A stretch of 64,000 nucleotides of DNA from the NCBI GenBank assembly GCA_947650365.1, contig OX393550.1, positions 99,958,972 through 100,022,971 on the forward strand, read 5' to 3'. The translations under genes were made by a program, and so were the position numbers. Position 1 is the stretch's first letter. Each line of letters starts with the position of its first letter. This DNA is from Chamaelirium japonicum. Taxonomy: Eukaryota; Streptophyta; Magnoliopsida; Liliales; Melanthiaceae. Under the pieces are notes generated by a model. That model had not been told where the DNA came from. It did no database searches and saw nothing but the letters and a program-made list of their open reading frames with translations. Below, one piece after another: positions 21,138 through 31,228 of this stretch.

Positions 21138-22864
21138 GGACCACGGGAGCTGCAGTGGCAGTGGCAGGGTCGGCCAGGGCTGCGGCGGCTGGGCACGAGG
21201 CCAGCGGCGTGCGGCGCGCCGAGCTGGGTGCCGGTGCGAGCAGTTGGCTGTGGCTCTTGCTTGTAGAGAAGACCTTCGCTATGGTTTCGATCATCTTCTT
21301 TGTTGCGGACCTCTTTTGCTCCAAAGATTGCACGGACGTCGAAGGTGGCCGTTGCACGGAGTTCGAGACTGGTGCGAGGGCGACTGGAGTGCGATGACGG
21401 CGACGGTGCATCTCGGCGGAGGACTGTCGCCCCTCCCTCGGTGTGGGAGCTCAATGACGAGGCCGATTGTCGACGGCGACCGTTGCACGATGTCCGAAGG
21501 CGACTTAGGAGAGACGGGAGCGTGAAGACGAAGGCAACATGTCTCGACGTAGTCCCATGGCGGCGCGCGGATGACGAAGGCGCGAAGATGAAGGCGATGC
21601 ACCCCGGCGGAGTGTTGGCGATGGTGACGCACCTCGGCGCGATGAGGAGGAGGTGGAGCCATTGCAAGCGAGGCGAAGCTCCCCTTTTCTTTCTCTCTTT
21701 TTTTTTGTGTGCGCGGAGTACAGCAGTAGCGACGGTGGCTAGCTACGGCGCGCGCGAAGGCCGGGGTGCCGCGGCGGCGGTGGCTCGCGGAGGCAGCAGC
21801 AGCAGCAGCGACAGGCGATGGCCGAGCGGCGCGCGGGCTGCGGTGCGGGTGCCAGTGGCTCGCGGACCCTTCTTTTTCTTTCCTTCCTTTTCCTTCTTTT
21901 TCTTTCTTTTTTTTTTTTTTTTCTTTCCTTTTCTTTTCTTTTCTTCTCTTTTTTTTTTTTTCTTTCCTTTTCTTTTCTTTCTTTCTTTCCTTTTCTTTTC
22001 TTTCCTTTCTTTTCTTTTCTTTTCTTTCTTTCTTTCTTCTCCTTCTTCTGGTTCTGGTATGCGGGAGCAGCAGCGGCAGCGGCTGCGGCAGGCGCGCCGG
22101 GCTGCAGCGCGGGCGACGGTGGGCGAGGCGGCGCGCGGGGCTGCTGCGCGCGGGGCCGGAGGCGGCGCGGTGCTGCGCGCGGACGGAGACGGCTCGCGGG
22201 CGGAGGCGGTGCTGGTGGCGCGGGGCCGGATCCCGGGGGTCGCGGCGGCTTGGTCGGACCCGGCCCCAACTGGGAGCTGGTTGGGGCTGCCGCGTCCGAG
22301 TTGGGTGCCCCCCTTCCCGCGGTCGTGTCGGCGCAGAGGGAGAAGAAGAAGGGGGGCTGCGGCCTCCCCCTCCTTTTTTTTTTTTTTTTTTTTTTTGCCG
22401 TAGGGTACTGATGGGGAGAGGGTACTGCCGGTCGGATGCGGAGAACAACAGCAGCAGTGGTGCATGGCGCAAGAGCTGTAGCGCGGCGGCATCCGTCATG
22501 GGCGCGGAGTGCGATGCAGGCGCGGGCCGTGGCCGGAGCGCAATAACGGCGTATGGTGCGGCACGAGGAGCGGAGGCCAGCTGGTGCGGCGTGGGGCCCG
22601 GAGGCCGGGCGCGGACTCCAACGTGTGGGGCGCGGGCGCGGAGCGACAAGGCGGTTCCTAATCGAGCGGGCCTTGATTGGGTCGGAGAAGGGACGCGGTG
22701 GCAACAATGGCGTCTCCGGCTTGATCGCGCTCTGAGTCGGGCAGCCTCCGACTAAATCGGAGAAGGAGGGGGGCTATGGGTCCCCTTCTCCCATTTTGGC
22801 TTGTGACGAGCGGCTCCCTCCCATGCGTGGGTTTGGATCAGACAGGAGGGTGGCTGTATCCTCT

Positions 22865-22898
<34 letters not shown>

Positions 22899-23097
22899 GC
22901 GGAAAGCTGGAGCTTGGAGACCGTCGTTGGAAGAGTGCTGCCTGGGGTTGCACGAGACTTGCTCCGTCTTCCCGGTGTCGCCTCTTTCGTCGACGGCGGT
23001 GGCGATGGTGCGCGTTGCTTGAAGACGAAGGCTTCCGTCGGCTTGGAGACGAAGGCTTCTTCGGTGCTTGGAGACCGTCGGCGGAAGAAATCTGTGG

Positions 23098-23232
23098 ACG
23101 CTTGGCTTTGGCTTTGGCTTTGTTCTTCGAGTCCCCGCCTAGCATATTTTTGGTTTGCCTAGCAGATTTTTGGCTTTGTTCGTCGACCAGCTCTCACCAA
23201 GTCTACAGATTTTGTTGACTTTCGGTGAGACT
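23098..23232. other. Patchwork junction in INT1
   Basis: Short pieces joined in a row: end of a 154-bp unit, the LTR-edge text GAAATCTGTGGACGC, GCTTTGG repeats, the gag-derived TTGTTCTTCGAGTCCCCGC, AGATTTTTGGCTTTG, and an inverted gag-pro piece CGACCAGCTCTCACCAAGTC. It looks like filler from repeated template switching. Confidence 0.6.
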
Positions 23233-24204
23233 TTCGTCGACGGCGGCGGCGATGGTGCGCGTCGCTTGAAGACGAAGGCTTCCGTCGGCTTGGAGACGAA
23301 GGCTTCTTCGATGCTCGGAGACCGTCGGCGGAAGAGTGCTGCCTGGGGTTGCACGAGACTTGCTCCGTCTTCCCGGTGTCGCCTCTTTCGTCAACGGCGG
23401 CGGCGATGGTGCGCGGCGCTTGATGACGAAGGCTTCAGTCTTGGCGGCGAAGCATTCTTCGGCGGCTTGGAGCCGAAAGATTCTTCAGCGGAGTGTTATC
23501 GTCTTCTTGGTGCGGGAGCATAATGACAACGGCACGGCGAAAAGACGAAGCCGAGTGTGGTGGCGATCGCCTGGTGCGAGGATGAGTCGGAGGCGTTGAA
23601 GGCCAGGAAGGTGGCTCCCTTTTTTTTTTTTTTTTTTTTTTTTTCGGAATTGACTTTACCTTTCGATCGGTCTTGCACTTTTCATATCCTTGCAAGATTC
23701 GTCCCCCTGAGTACCTTCCGAAGGCTGGCTAGATTATTGATGAGGTCAACCGCGGGTTTAGAGTTACTAGCGAGGTTGCACCTTTCTGGTAGCAATGTTA
23801 GCTTGAAGGACACCGAGATGGGCGTTCTGAAGAGGATGACGAGGCCACGAGCATCAACAAGGAGTAGACTGCTTTGGTTGTCTTTTGCTTGTCGATATTG
23901 ACCTTGATGACAGCTCCAGTGGTTATTTTGGCTTTGTGGAGGTCACGAAGCTGCGGTTGTTGTTTATGCGTCCGCCATTCTTCGGGTTGCTGCTTTTGAC
24001 TTCAGTGGCAGTTTCCATCCTTCAGGTGGGCCTGAGTTTTTGTATGAGCCCGGTGGATTTCAAGGCAACGACTCTTTTTTCTGCGGAGCAGATGCGCACC
24101 TTCTTTGGAGGGTGGCGAGTTTCATTGCTTACGACGGTCTTCGCTGGAAGACGCTTCCTTGGGCTTAGCTGCGACTGAGGGGGAGAGACGTCAAGCATCG
24201 CTTC

Positions 24205-24840
24205 AGAAGCTGGAGAATGCCCGAGCGACCGAGAAGACTTCTGGAGCAGAGTTTGTGAAGCAGCGGAAAGCTGGCGACGCGTCGAGAGTTGACTGCTTCC
24301 CTACTCCTGGAATTGCAGCGCGTGTAAGCTGTTGGGAGCGAGCCACTTTGGCGCCTTAGGGACTTCGACTTGCCATACTCGTGCGTCGCTTTAGAAGCTG
24401 GAGTTTCATTTGGGGAAAGCTCGAGCGACCGAGAAGATGTCTGGAGCAGAGCTTGCGAAGCAGCGTGCATAGCTGGCGACGCGTCGAAAGCTGACGGTTT
24501 TTCTACCTCTGGAGTTGCAGCGCGTGTAAGCTGCGGAGGGCGAGCCACTTCAGCGCCTTAAGGACTTCGACTTGCTACTCGTGCGTCGATTTAGAAGCTG
24601 GAGTTCCATTTGGGGAAAGCTCGAGCAACCGAGAAGACGTTTGGAGTAGAGCTTGCGAAGCAGCGTGAAGAGCTGACGAATTGCCGGGAGCGGGTGGAGT
24701 GATCGAGAAGGCTGCCGGAGCGATCCTTGCGAAGCAGCATGCATAGCTGGCGACGCGTCGGAAGTTGACGGCTTCTTTACCCCTAGAGTTGCGGCGCGTG
24801 TAAGCTGCGGAAGGCGAGCTGCTTTGACGCCTCAAGGACT
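24205..24840. repeat. 188-200-bp tandem repeat, about 3 units
   Basis: Units start with AGAAGCTGGAG at 24205, 24393 and 24593 and share CGAGCGACCGAGAAGA and GCAGCGCGTGTAAGCTG. Present also in INT2 (37725-38160), INT3 (44027-44450) and INT4 (54624-55260). Confidence 0.75.
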
Positions 24841-25007
24841 TTGACTTTCTTGTCATCCTTTAGTTTGATGACCGGATTGATGGTTATGCACTTACTTGCC
24901 TCTGGACTGGCCTTCTGGGACGACGTTGGGATGTTTCTTTTGTATGGACTGAACCTTTGTAGGTTGCCTACGTACCCTACTGAGAGGGATCAAGTCGCAC
25001 GTAGTTC

Positions 25008-25052
<45 letters not shown>

Positions 25053-25073
25053 GGCAAGGGGGGTAACCTTGCG

Positions 25074-28000
25074 CTAGGCAAAGTACCTTTTGAGGGACTT
25101 GCCACTGGTAGGCAAAGTCGCCACTGGTTCGCAGCTATCGCCCGCCTTCTTCGCTTCAATATAGTTGGAAGTGAAGATCTTCTTGACTGGAGTTTTGACG
25201 ATTGCTGGAGTTTGACTGGAGTCGATGCCCCGGCAATTTGGAAGGATTTGTTCGCCGCTTTTGCAGAGACGATCTTGAGTCTTTGTCAGGCGATGTGGTA
25301 TTGCAGCTGAGGGTAGTGATCCCATGTGTGCCATGCTTTCTTTGCTGCGGCTGGATTTGAACATTGACTCGGTGGAGTTTTGCCCCCGAGTGTTTTCTGA
25401 CTTGATTGCAAGTTGCTCAGAGCTGGTGCGCTCGGAAGACTCGGTTGAGCTCGAGATGTGCAACAGACCACGTAACGGTAGTGTCATCTCTTGCAACGTG
25501 CTGAAGTTGGCCCCGAAGAATGATAACGCTGGTTCCTTTGCTGGAGGGGAAGGCGATCGTCCTGGTTTGCGAAGCCATTGAGGTACGAGCCGCAGGACTG
25601 AAGCAACTTGAGCAGGCAACGGAATGCATCGCATCGAGCTTGATTTGAAGTTGATGTGAATTTTTCGTCTTGGTGCTGGCGCTTCTTTGTCTTTGTGCGC
25701 TGTCTGGATGGAGGATGTCACTAGTTTTGCAAGTGGAGAGCTTTTGTCCATCACAGCTGTTTTGACTTCCTGGACTTGTGGAGCTTTTGCTGGAGGAGCT
25801 TCTGCAACGAAGTCTTTGGCCTCGTAAAACTTGGCATCAGCAAGGTGTGCTTTAGCCTTGTTGAACAGCTTGCCGTTGGCAGTGATGCTTCTCCCCATGC
25901 CTTTTATGTTGGAGTCGCTTTCTTCATTGTATTTCCGGAGCACTCGGTGAACTTCCATCATGCAGCAGGAGATCTTGAAGTTTTGACCAGCTTCAAGGAA
26001 GCAAATAGGAAAGAACTTCTGGAGTGTCACTGGCTCTAGAGAGCTTTGCTGGAGGAGATTTTTCAGATTTGCTGGTGGTACTTTGGACGTCTTTCTTCCT
26101 GGAGCTTCATTCTTTTCCTTGAAGGATTTTCTTCCGGGGAGTTTTCTTGTCACTTGGTCTTTCTTATGGTTAGCCAGACGTGCTATCCTGTAGCTTGATC
26201 GTCGTGGCCTTCTCCTTCGAGATGCCATAGCCCGTGTGTTTTCATCAGTAAGATCTTCCTCGCCAAGGTGAAGAACTGGTGCTGCAACTGAAGGCACTTC
26301 TTTGATCGAAAGGACTTGCACTTCTAGAGACTGTACCGATTCATCTTCTGATCCCCAGCTGGTTGGCTTGATTTCTTCATTTGGAATCGAAGGAGGCCTG
26401 GAGTAGAGGACATAATAGTCAATTTTGCCCGATGGTTGGCCTAGCAGGTTGACTTCGGGGCTTCTTTGTTCGTCTCTAGCTTTGAGCAGGTGCCGGGACG
26501 TAGCTTTGTTTGGAAGAGGGAGTGCTTGCATGAGAGACGGTTGCCCCCAAGACAGTAAGGATTTGGCCCTAGGCACTGAAGAAGTATGCCGTCGTCGTCT
26601 TCTTGGACTGCCCCCTTTCTTTGAGTCATCAACGGTGGACTGCCCCCCTTCTGCGAGGACCGACGGGGCATCTTGCAATTCGTCGTCCGAAGTAGAAGTA
26701 TCACCGTTGTCGGGATTCGTAATGGAGATATAATTGACGGCCGCCATGGGTGGGTGGGTGGGTGTTGAAACGGAGTCCTCGATCGGCATCCCTAAACGAT
26801 CGAACGCCGACTTCTTCTTTGATTGTTTGATTGGCCCGAGCCTCTCGAATACGGATTTGCGTTTTCGGTTCGACCAGTCTTTACCACCTCTGGTTTGCTG
26901 CCGGAGCAAGGCTTGGCATCGAACCCGTTGTCGTCTTCTCCTGCTGTCTGGACGGCTGAGGTAGGTAGAGCGTGCATCGGAGATTGTCGATTCTTCGGCC
27001 GCTTCATCTACCATCCTTGCCTCGATGTAGTTCGAGGTGAAGGTCTTCTTTGCTGCGGTTCTGATAACCAACGGAGCTTGACTGGAGCCGATGCCTCGGC
27101 GGTTCGGGGGAATTTGCTCGCCGTTTTGAAACAGCCGAGCTTGAGTTCTTGTCATCCCATGCGGAGTTGCTGCTGGTGGGAGTGTGCCCATGGCGCTTTC
27201 CTCGTTGTAGCCAGCTCTAAACAGCAACTTGGCAGCATTTTGCCCCCAACTCCCTTCTGGTTTGAATCCGAGTTGCTCGAGGTCTGCTGATTCGACGGGT
27301 CTGCTCGGGTTCGGAGCTTGCGTCAGACTAGGTAGTGGCATCGTCATTCCTTGCAGAGTGATGACATTGGCCTGAGATAGCGTCGGGGCCATCTTCCTCG
27401 TCGGAGTAGAAGGCGATCGCTCGGATTTACGGAGCCACTGAGGCGCGAGACGCAGGACAGGCACCGTTTGGATTGGCAACGGGGTATGTTGCGTTGCTCT
27501 TGGCTCGAAGCTGATGCGCATCCTTTGCCTAGGTTTCGGTGTTCCGTGGACCTTGAGTCTTGCCTCGTCAGAGGGTGGCGCCGAATTTACGGGAAGAGGA
27601 GTCTTGTCCTGCTTTACTTCTTCAATCTTTTGGGCTCGAGGAGCTTTAGCTGGCAGAACTTCCGCGACCAGGCCCTTTGCTTGGTAGAACTTAGCGTCGG
27701 CCAGGTGTGCCTCGGCCTCGTTGAATGGCTTGTCGTCCGCAACTATGCATCTCTCCACGCCTTCTTCGTAGTATTTGAGGCACTGGTGCCAGGTGGAGAC
27801 CACGATGCCGTTCTCGTGCAACCACGGTCTTCCCAACAGGAGGCGATATGACGTCTGGCAATCGATGATGTGGAAGAGGACCGTTGTATCCAGCGGGCCG
27901 ATGGAAAGCTTCAAACGAATGATTCCGACGGTGGACTGTCCGCCCTGGTTGAAGCCTTGAATGACCAATTGACTTGGTGAGAGCTGGTCGTCGGTGATGC

Positions 28001-31000
28001 CGAGTTGCCGCATCGTCTGGATAGGCATGATATTGACGGCGGAGCCACAGTCCAACAAGATTCGGTTCACTGGCTTCTCCTTGATGTATCCCGAGACGTA
28101 AAGAGGCCGGTTGTGCAATCGCGTCCCGAGTTGCAGGTCCTCATCTGAAAAGGTTATCGTCGCATCACATGAGGCCACAGCTTTGCGCCTTTGATCGTCC
28201 TTCCTCTCCCTTTTGTAGCCATCCGGATCGGCCAAGGCCGCAGCCATTGCCAGGCGGGCCTTCTTCGGGAGGTGCAAAGCTTCTACGAGCGGCATGTGCA
28301 AGATTGCTTCGTCGTGAGAGGCGGTGCCCCTTTCGTCGGAATCGCCTCCCTCGTCTGTGGAGTCGCCTTCTCCAGAAGTTTCACTTCCGTTCCTTCCTTC
28401 CGACGCCTCATGGACTTCGACCATGCAACAAGATACCTTGATGCGTTGGTCCGCTGGGAGGAAGTGATCCGGGAAGAACTCTTGCAAAGTTGTCGGCTCT
28501 GGAAGACTTTGCTGAAGGATATCGTCTTGGCATGCTGGCGGCACTTTGAACGCCTTCCTCCCCGGAGCCTTGCTTTTCTTCTTGTAGGTCTTCCGCTTGG
28601 TGAATCCCCTCATCACACGGTCTTGCTTGAGCTTCTTTTCTTGCCATGGCTTTCGCCGCCGCGGTAGCATGACCCATGCTTCTTCGTCGGTGGATTCCCC
28701 TCCGCTAGGATGAAGGTCGACAGCAGCAACTGGTTCCCTCGAAGGTACTTGTTCTTCTGGAGGCTCTACTGGCTCGTCTTCCGATCCCCAACCGGTGGGC
28801 TTGATTTCGTCAATTGGAACAGACGGAGGCCTTGAGTAGAGGACGTAATAGTCGAACTTCCCCGAAGGCTGGCCCAGCAGACCGACTTCCGGATCTCCCT
28901 GCTCGTATCTTTCCTGGAGGGTGTATTGGGACATAGCTTGACTGGAAGGGACTTGCTCTTCTCGAGGCTCCATTGGCTCGTCTCCCGATCCCCAGCCGGT
29001 AGGCTTGATTTCGTCGATTGGAACGGACGGAGGCCTTGAGTAGAGGACGTAGTAGTCGAACTTCCCCGAAGGATGGCCCAGCAGACCGACTTCCGGATCT
29101 CCTTGCTCGTATCTCCTTTGGAGCGCCCGTTGGGATGCAGCATTGCTTGGAAGAGGTGCTGGCGTGAGCGATGATTGCCCCCAGGACAGCGGTGTTTCCT
29201 CCTCGATGAGTGCGGGAGTACGTCGACGTCGCTTTGAGACTTTCGGCCGGGAAGTTAACTTAGCGATTGGAGCTTGACGGTTGATGCGCAATTTGGGCAT
29301 GCTTCGCCGGGCAGCAACGAGTACCGGTGAGAAGGAGCCGAAGGTGATGGACGTCATGTTGGCCGTAGCAACCTCCCCGGAGTCGATCTCTATCTTCCCT
29401 TGCTTAGCGAGCGCCATGATTCTTTCCTTGAAGACGAAGCATCTTTCGATGGGATGACTCACCACCCGGTGGTATTTGCAGAAGAGAGGGTCGTCGACGC
29501 GATGCATCTGCTCGGGCCTCTTCGAAGGAGGGAGCTCTATCATCTTCTCTTGCAGCAGTTGGTCGAACATGGAGGAGACTTCCGAGTCTGGGAAAGGGTA
29601 CTCCTTGGCTTCGAGCTCCTCGAGAGTCATCCTTTGTCTTGGCGGCGGAGGCGGTGGTATGGCGACTCCCTTCTTCTGATCCGGCTTGCCACCGATCTTG
29701 AGCGGTTTGGAGGTTGAAGCGATGTCAGCAACGTTGACTTGTTTCGGTTTCGTTGCCGGTGGCTTGTCCTTCTTCTCTATCTTCAAGAAGTCCTTGTTCT
29801 TCAAGTCCCCGCGGTTTGCTAGGCTGAGTTCCATGTCATGAGCCCGAGTTGCGAGTTCTTCGAAAGACCGAGGCTTGATACCTTTGAGGATGTAGAGCAG
29901 ACCCCAGTGCATGCCTTGGGTGCACATCTCGATGGCCGAGTCTTCAGACAAGCGGTCTCGTGAATTCAGCGCGAGGTTCCTCCACCTGTCGATGTAGTCG
30001 ATCACTGGCTCATCTTTCCTTTGCTTGACGGCGGTGAGTTCGGTCATACTGACTGTACGTCTGGTGCTGTAGAAGCGATTGAGGAACTCCCTTTCCATCT
30101 GGTCCCAGCTGTCGATGGTCCCTGCAGGAAGATCAACGTACCAGTCGAACGCGTTGCCTTTGAGGGTGCGAACGAATTGCTTCACCATCTCGTCGCCATA
30201 TGTGCCGGCATTATTGCAGGTCTCGATGAAGTGGGCGACGTGCTGTCTCGGATTTCCCTTTCCATCGAAGTGCTGAAACTTTGGCGGCTGGAATCCGACT
30301 GGGAAGCGTAGCTGCTGGATCCTCGTAGTGTAGGGCTTCGAGTATGCCGCCGTGATCGGAGGAAGGCTACTGCCGTGGGATCGCATCATGTCGGCTATCA
30401 ATGCTTGGACTTGCTGAGCACTCATCGCAGCCGCTGCCGGAGGTTGTGTGGCCACCGAGGCTGGCATTGGGGAGACGACTTCCACTGGGATGGGAGCCGA
30501 AGAGAGCGCTGGAGTAACTGCTTGAATCGTCGGAACAACCTCTGTAGGAGCGGGAGTTGAAGACGGAACTGGAGCGGCTACTGGAGAAGCGACGGGTTGG
30601 CCGACTGGTGCAGCGTCCTTTGCGCTTAGCTTTTGGAGCAGAGTGTTGATGTGACGATCCTTCTCCTCCATTAGCCGAGTAATCTGCGCCATGTGCTTGT
30701 TCATCTGCATGACTTGGAGCTGAAGAGCGGACGGAGGATGGTGACGGAGAACGTCTCGGTGTTGCATGTTCGCATCCTCGCCATCATCATCGGAGACGTA
30801 GTTACGCCGACTTGCTTCTGGCTGATGATTGATGTTTGCCCCCTGCAGAGGAGGTGCAACGTCTGCTGGAGAACCCGAACGGGTTCGGGGTTGGGGCTGG
30901 TCCTCCCCAAACTTCTGGACATGGACTCCAGGATCGAGGCTCGTTTCTTCAAGCACCAGGGCCTCGTCGGCGCTTTGGCGAGCATCTTCGGTAGTAGCTT

Positions 31001-31163
31001 CTGGCACGAAGACATCCGCAAGAGTCCGTGTACGCCGAGTGTAGACGCGCACCATTGGAGGAGCATCACCCTCCGGATTTACTGGATCACCGTGTCGGAG
31101 TAGAGGAGACTCGGCGATTGGTGAGAGGCTTGGAGCAAACGCATCGTTGTTTGTTCCGGCCAT
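25074..31163 (-). CDS. Gag-protease polyprotein of INT1 (Tat/Ogre-like Ty3/gypsy), intact
   Basis: 2,029 codons from the first ATG (31161-31163). The frame is open four codons further, from a TTG, which is not a likely plant start. Order: acidic N-terminus; coiled-coil-like segment (about 150-180); Pro/Ala-rich linker; retrotransposon gag domain (about 300-440, with FDGKGNPRQHVAHF and WDQMEREFLNRFYS); zinc-knuckle-like CKYHRVVSHPIERC (about 565); retropepsin-like protease (about 1010-1130, LLDCGSAVNIMP, with LLLGRPWLHENG near its end); RKSVFERLG motif (about 1440). From about 1565 the C-terminus repeats the 675-1400 region without the protease. Gag packages the RNA and the protease matures it. 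There is no reverse transcriptase or integrase, so it depends on another element. It starts about 45 bp after the primer-binding site. Confidence 0.93.
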   Translation of the reverse strand: MAGTNNDAFAPSLSPIAESPLLRHGDPVNPEGDAPPMVRVYTRRTRTLADVFVPEATTEDARQSADEALVLEETSLDPGVHVQKFGEDQPQPRTRSGSPADVAPPLQGANINHQPEASRRNYVSDDDGEDANMQHRDVLRHHPPSALQLQVMQMNKHMAQITRLMEEKDRHINTLLQKLSAKDAAPVGQPVASPVAAPVPSSTPAPTEVVPTIQAVTPALSSAPIPVEVVSPMPASVATQPPAAAAMSAQQVQALIADMMRSHGSSLPPITAAYSKPYTTRIQQLRFPVGFQPPKFQHFDGKGNPRQHVAHFIETCNNAGTYGDEMVKQFVRTLKGNAFDWYVDLPAGTIDSWDQMEREFLNRFYSTRRTVSMTELTAVKQRKDEPVIDYIDRWRNLALNSRDRLSEDSAIEMCTQGMHWGLLYILKGIKPRSFEELATRAHDMELSLANRGDLKNKDFLKIEKKDKPPATKPKQVNVADIASTSKPLKIGGKPDQKKGVAIPPPPPPRQRMTLEELEAKEYPFPDSEVSSMFDQLLQEKMIELPPSKRPEQMHRVDDPLFCKYHRVVSHPIERCFVFKERIMALAKQGKIEIDSGEVATANMTSITFGSFSPVLVAARRSMPKLRINRQAPIAKLTSRPKVSKRRRRTPALIEEETPLSWGQSSLTPAPLPSNAASQRALQRRYEQGDPEVGLLGHPSGKFDYYVLYSRPPSVPIDEIKPTGWGSGDEPMEPREEQVPSSQAMSQYTLQERYEQGDPEVGLLGQPSGKFDYYVLYSRPPSVPIDEIKPTGWGSEDEPVEPPEEQVPSREPVAAVDLHPSGGESTDEEAWVMLPRRRKPWQEKKLKQDRVMRGFTKRKTYKKKSKAPGRKAFKVPPACQDDILQQSLPEPTTLQEFFPDHFLPADQRIKVSCCMVEVHEASEGRNGSETSGEGDSTDEGGDSDERGTASHDEAILHMPLVEALHLPKKARLAMAAALADPDGYKRERKDDQRRKAVASCDATITFSDEDLQLGTRLHNRPLYVSGYIKEKPVNRILLDCGSAVNIMPIQTMRQLGITDDQLSPSQLVIQGFNQGGQSTVGIIRLKLSIGPLDTTVLFHIIDCQTSYRLLLGRPWLHENGIVVSTWHQCLKYYEEGVERCIVADDKPFNEAEAHLADAKFYQAKGLVAEVLPAKAPRAQKIEEVKQDKTPLPVNSAPPSDEARLKVHGTPKPRQRMRISFEPRATQHTPLPIQTVPVLRLAPQWLRKSERSPSTPTRKMAPTLSQANVITLQGMTMPLPSLTQAPNPSRPVESADLEQLGFKPEGSWGQNAAKLLFRAGYNEESAMGTLPPAATPHGMTRTQARLFQNGEQIPPNRRGIGSSQAPLVIRTAAKKTFTSNYIEARMVDEAAEESTISDARSTYLSRPDSRRRRQRVRCQALLRQQTRGGKDWSNRKRKSVFERLGPIKQSKKKSAFDRLGMPIEDSVSTPTHPPMAAVNYISITNPDNGDTSTSDDELQDAPSVLAEGGQSTVDDSKKGGSPRRRRRHTSSVPRAKSLLSWGQPSLMQALPLPNKATSRHLLKARDEQRSPEVNLLGQPSGKIDYYVLYSRPPSIPNEEIKPTSWGSEDESVQSLEVQVLSIKEVPSVAAPVLHLGEEDLTDENTRAMASRRRRPRRSSYRIARLANHKKDQVTRKLPGRKSFKEKNEAPGRKTSKVPPANLKNLLQQSSLEPVTLQKFFPICFLEAGQNFKISCCMMEVHRVLRKYNEESDSNIKGMGRSITANGKLFNKAKAHLADAKFYEAKDFVAEAPPAKAPQVQEVKTAVMDKSSPLAKLVTSSIQTAHKDKEAPAPRRKIHINFKSSSMRCIPLPAQVASVLRLVPQWLRKPGRSPSPPAKEPALSFFGANFSTLQEMTLPLRGLLHISSSTESSERTSSEQLAIKSENTRGQNSTESMFKSSRSKESMAHMGSLPSAAIPHRLTKTQDRLCKSGEQILPNCRGIDSSQTPAIVKTPVKKIFTSNYIEAKKAGDSCEPVATLPTSGKSLKRYFA

Positions 31164-31209
31164 TGCAAACTTCAAGCAGCTTCTTCAACCGTACGGATGA
31201 AAGGAGAAG

Positions 31210-31228
31210 AGGTCCCCCTGGGCGTGCC
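31210..31228 (-). other. Primer-binding site, INT1
   Basis: The minus strand reads TGGCACGCCCAGGGGGAC, six bases after the LTR end (spacer GATTTC). It starts TGG as required to pair with a tRNA CCA end. The priming tRNA was not identified. Confidence 0.75.

Larger units (their letters stand above)
20861..25073 (-). mobile_element. INT1 3' noncoding region (mosaic)
   Basis: Between the gag-pro stop and the polypurine tract. It holds poly(T) runs (poly(A) on the sense strand) at 21109-21137, 22374-22396, 22868-22896, 23620-23644 and 25009-25051, a CTTT-rich tract (21870-22040), very GC-rich blocks (21730-21870, 22060-22370), about 2.5 units of the 154-bp repeat (22990-23420) and an about 190-bp repeat (24205-24840). 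The sense-strand text GGGTACGTAGGCAACCT near 24980 is typical of Tat/Ogre elements downstream of coding sequence. No pol domain was seen on either strand. Long frames here are low-complexity. Confidence 0.8.

Noticed and set aside
20861..25073. Hidden reverse transcriptase or integrase in the 3' region of the element
   Set aside because: Both strands were read for the usual catalytic boxes of reverse transcriptase and the zinc and D,D,E parts of integrase. None was seen in any of the four internal regions.
31151..31175. Gag-pro start at the upstream TTG (31175)
   Set aside because: The frame is open there, but the first ATG is at 31163 and plants rarely start at TTG, so the ATG was used. The same correction applies to INT4 (61559).
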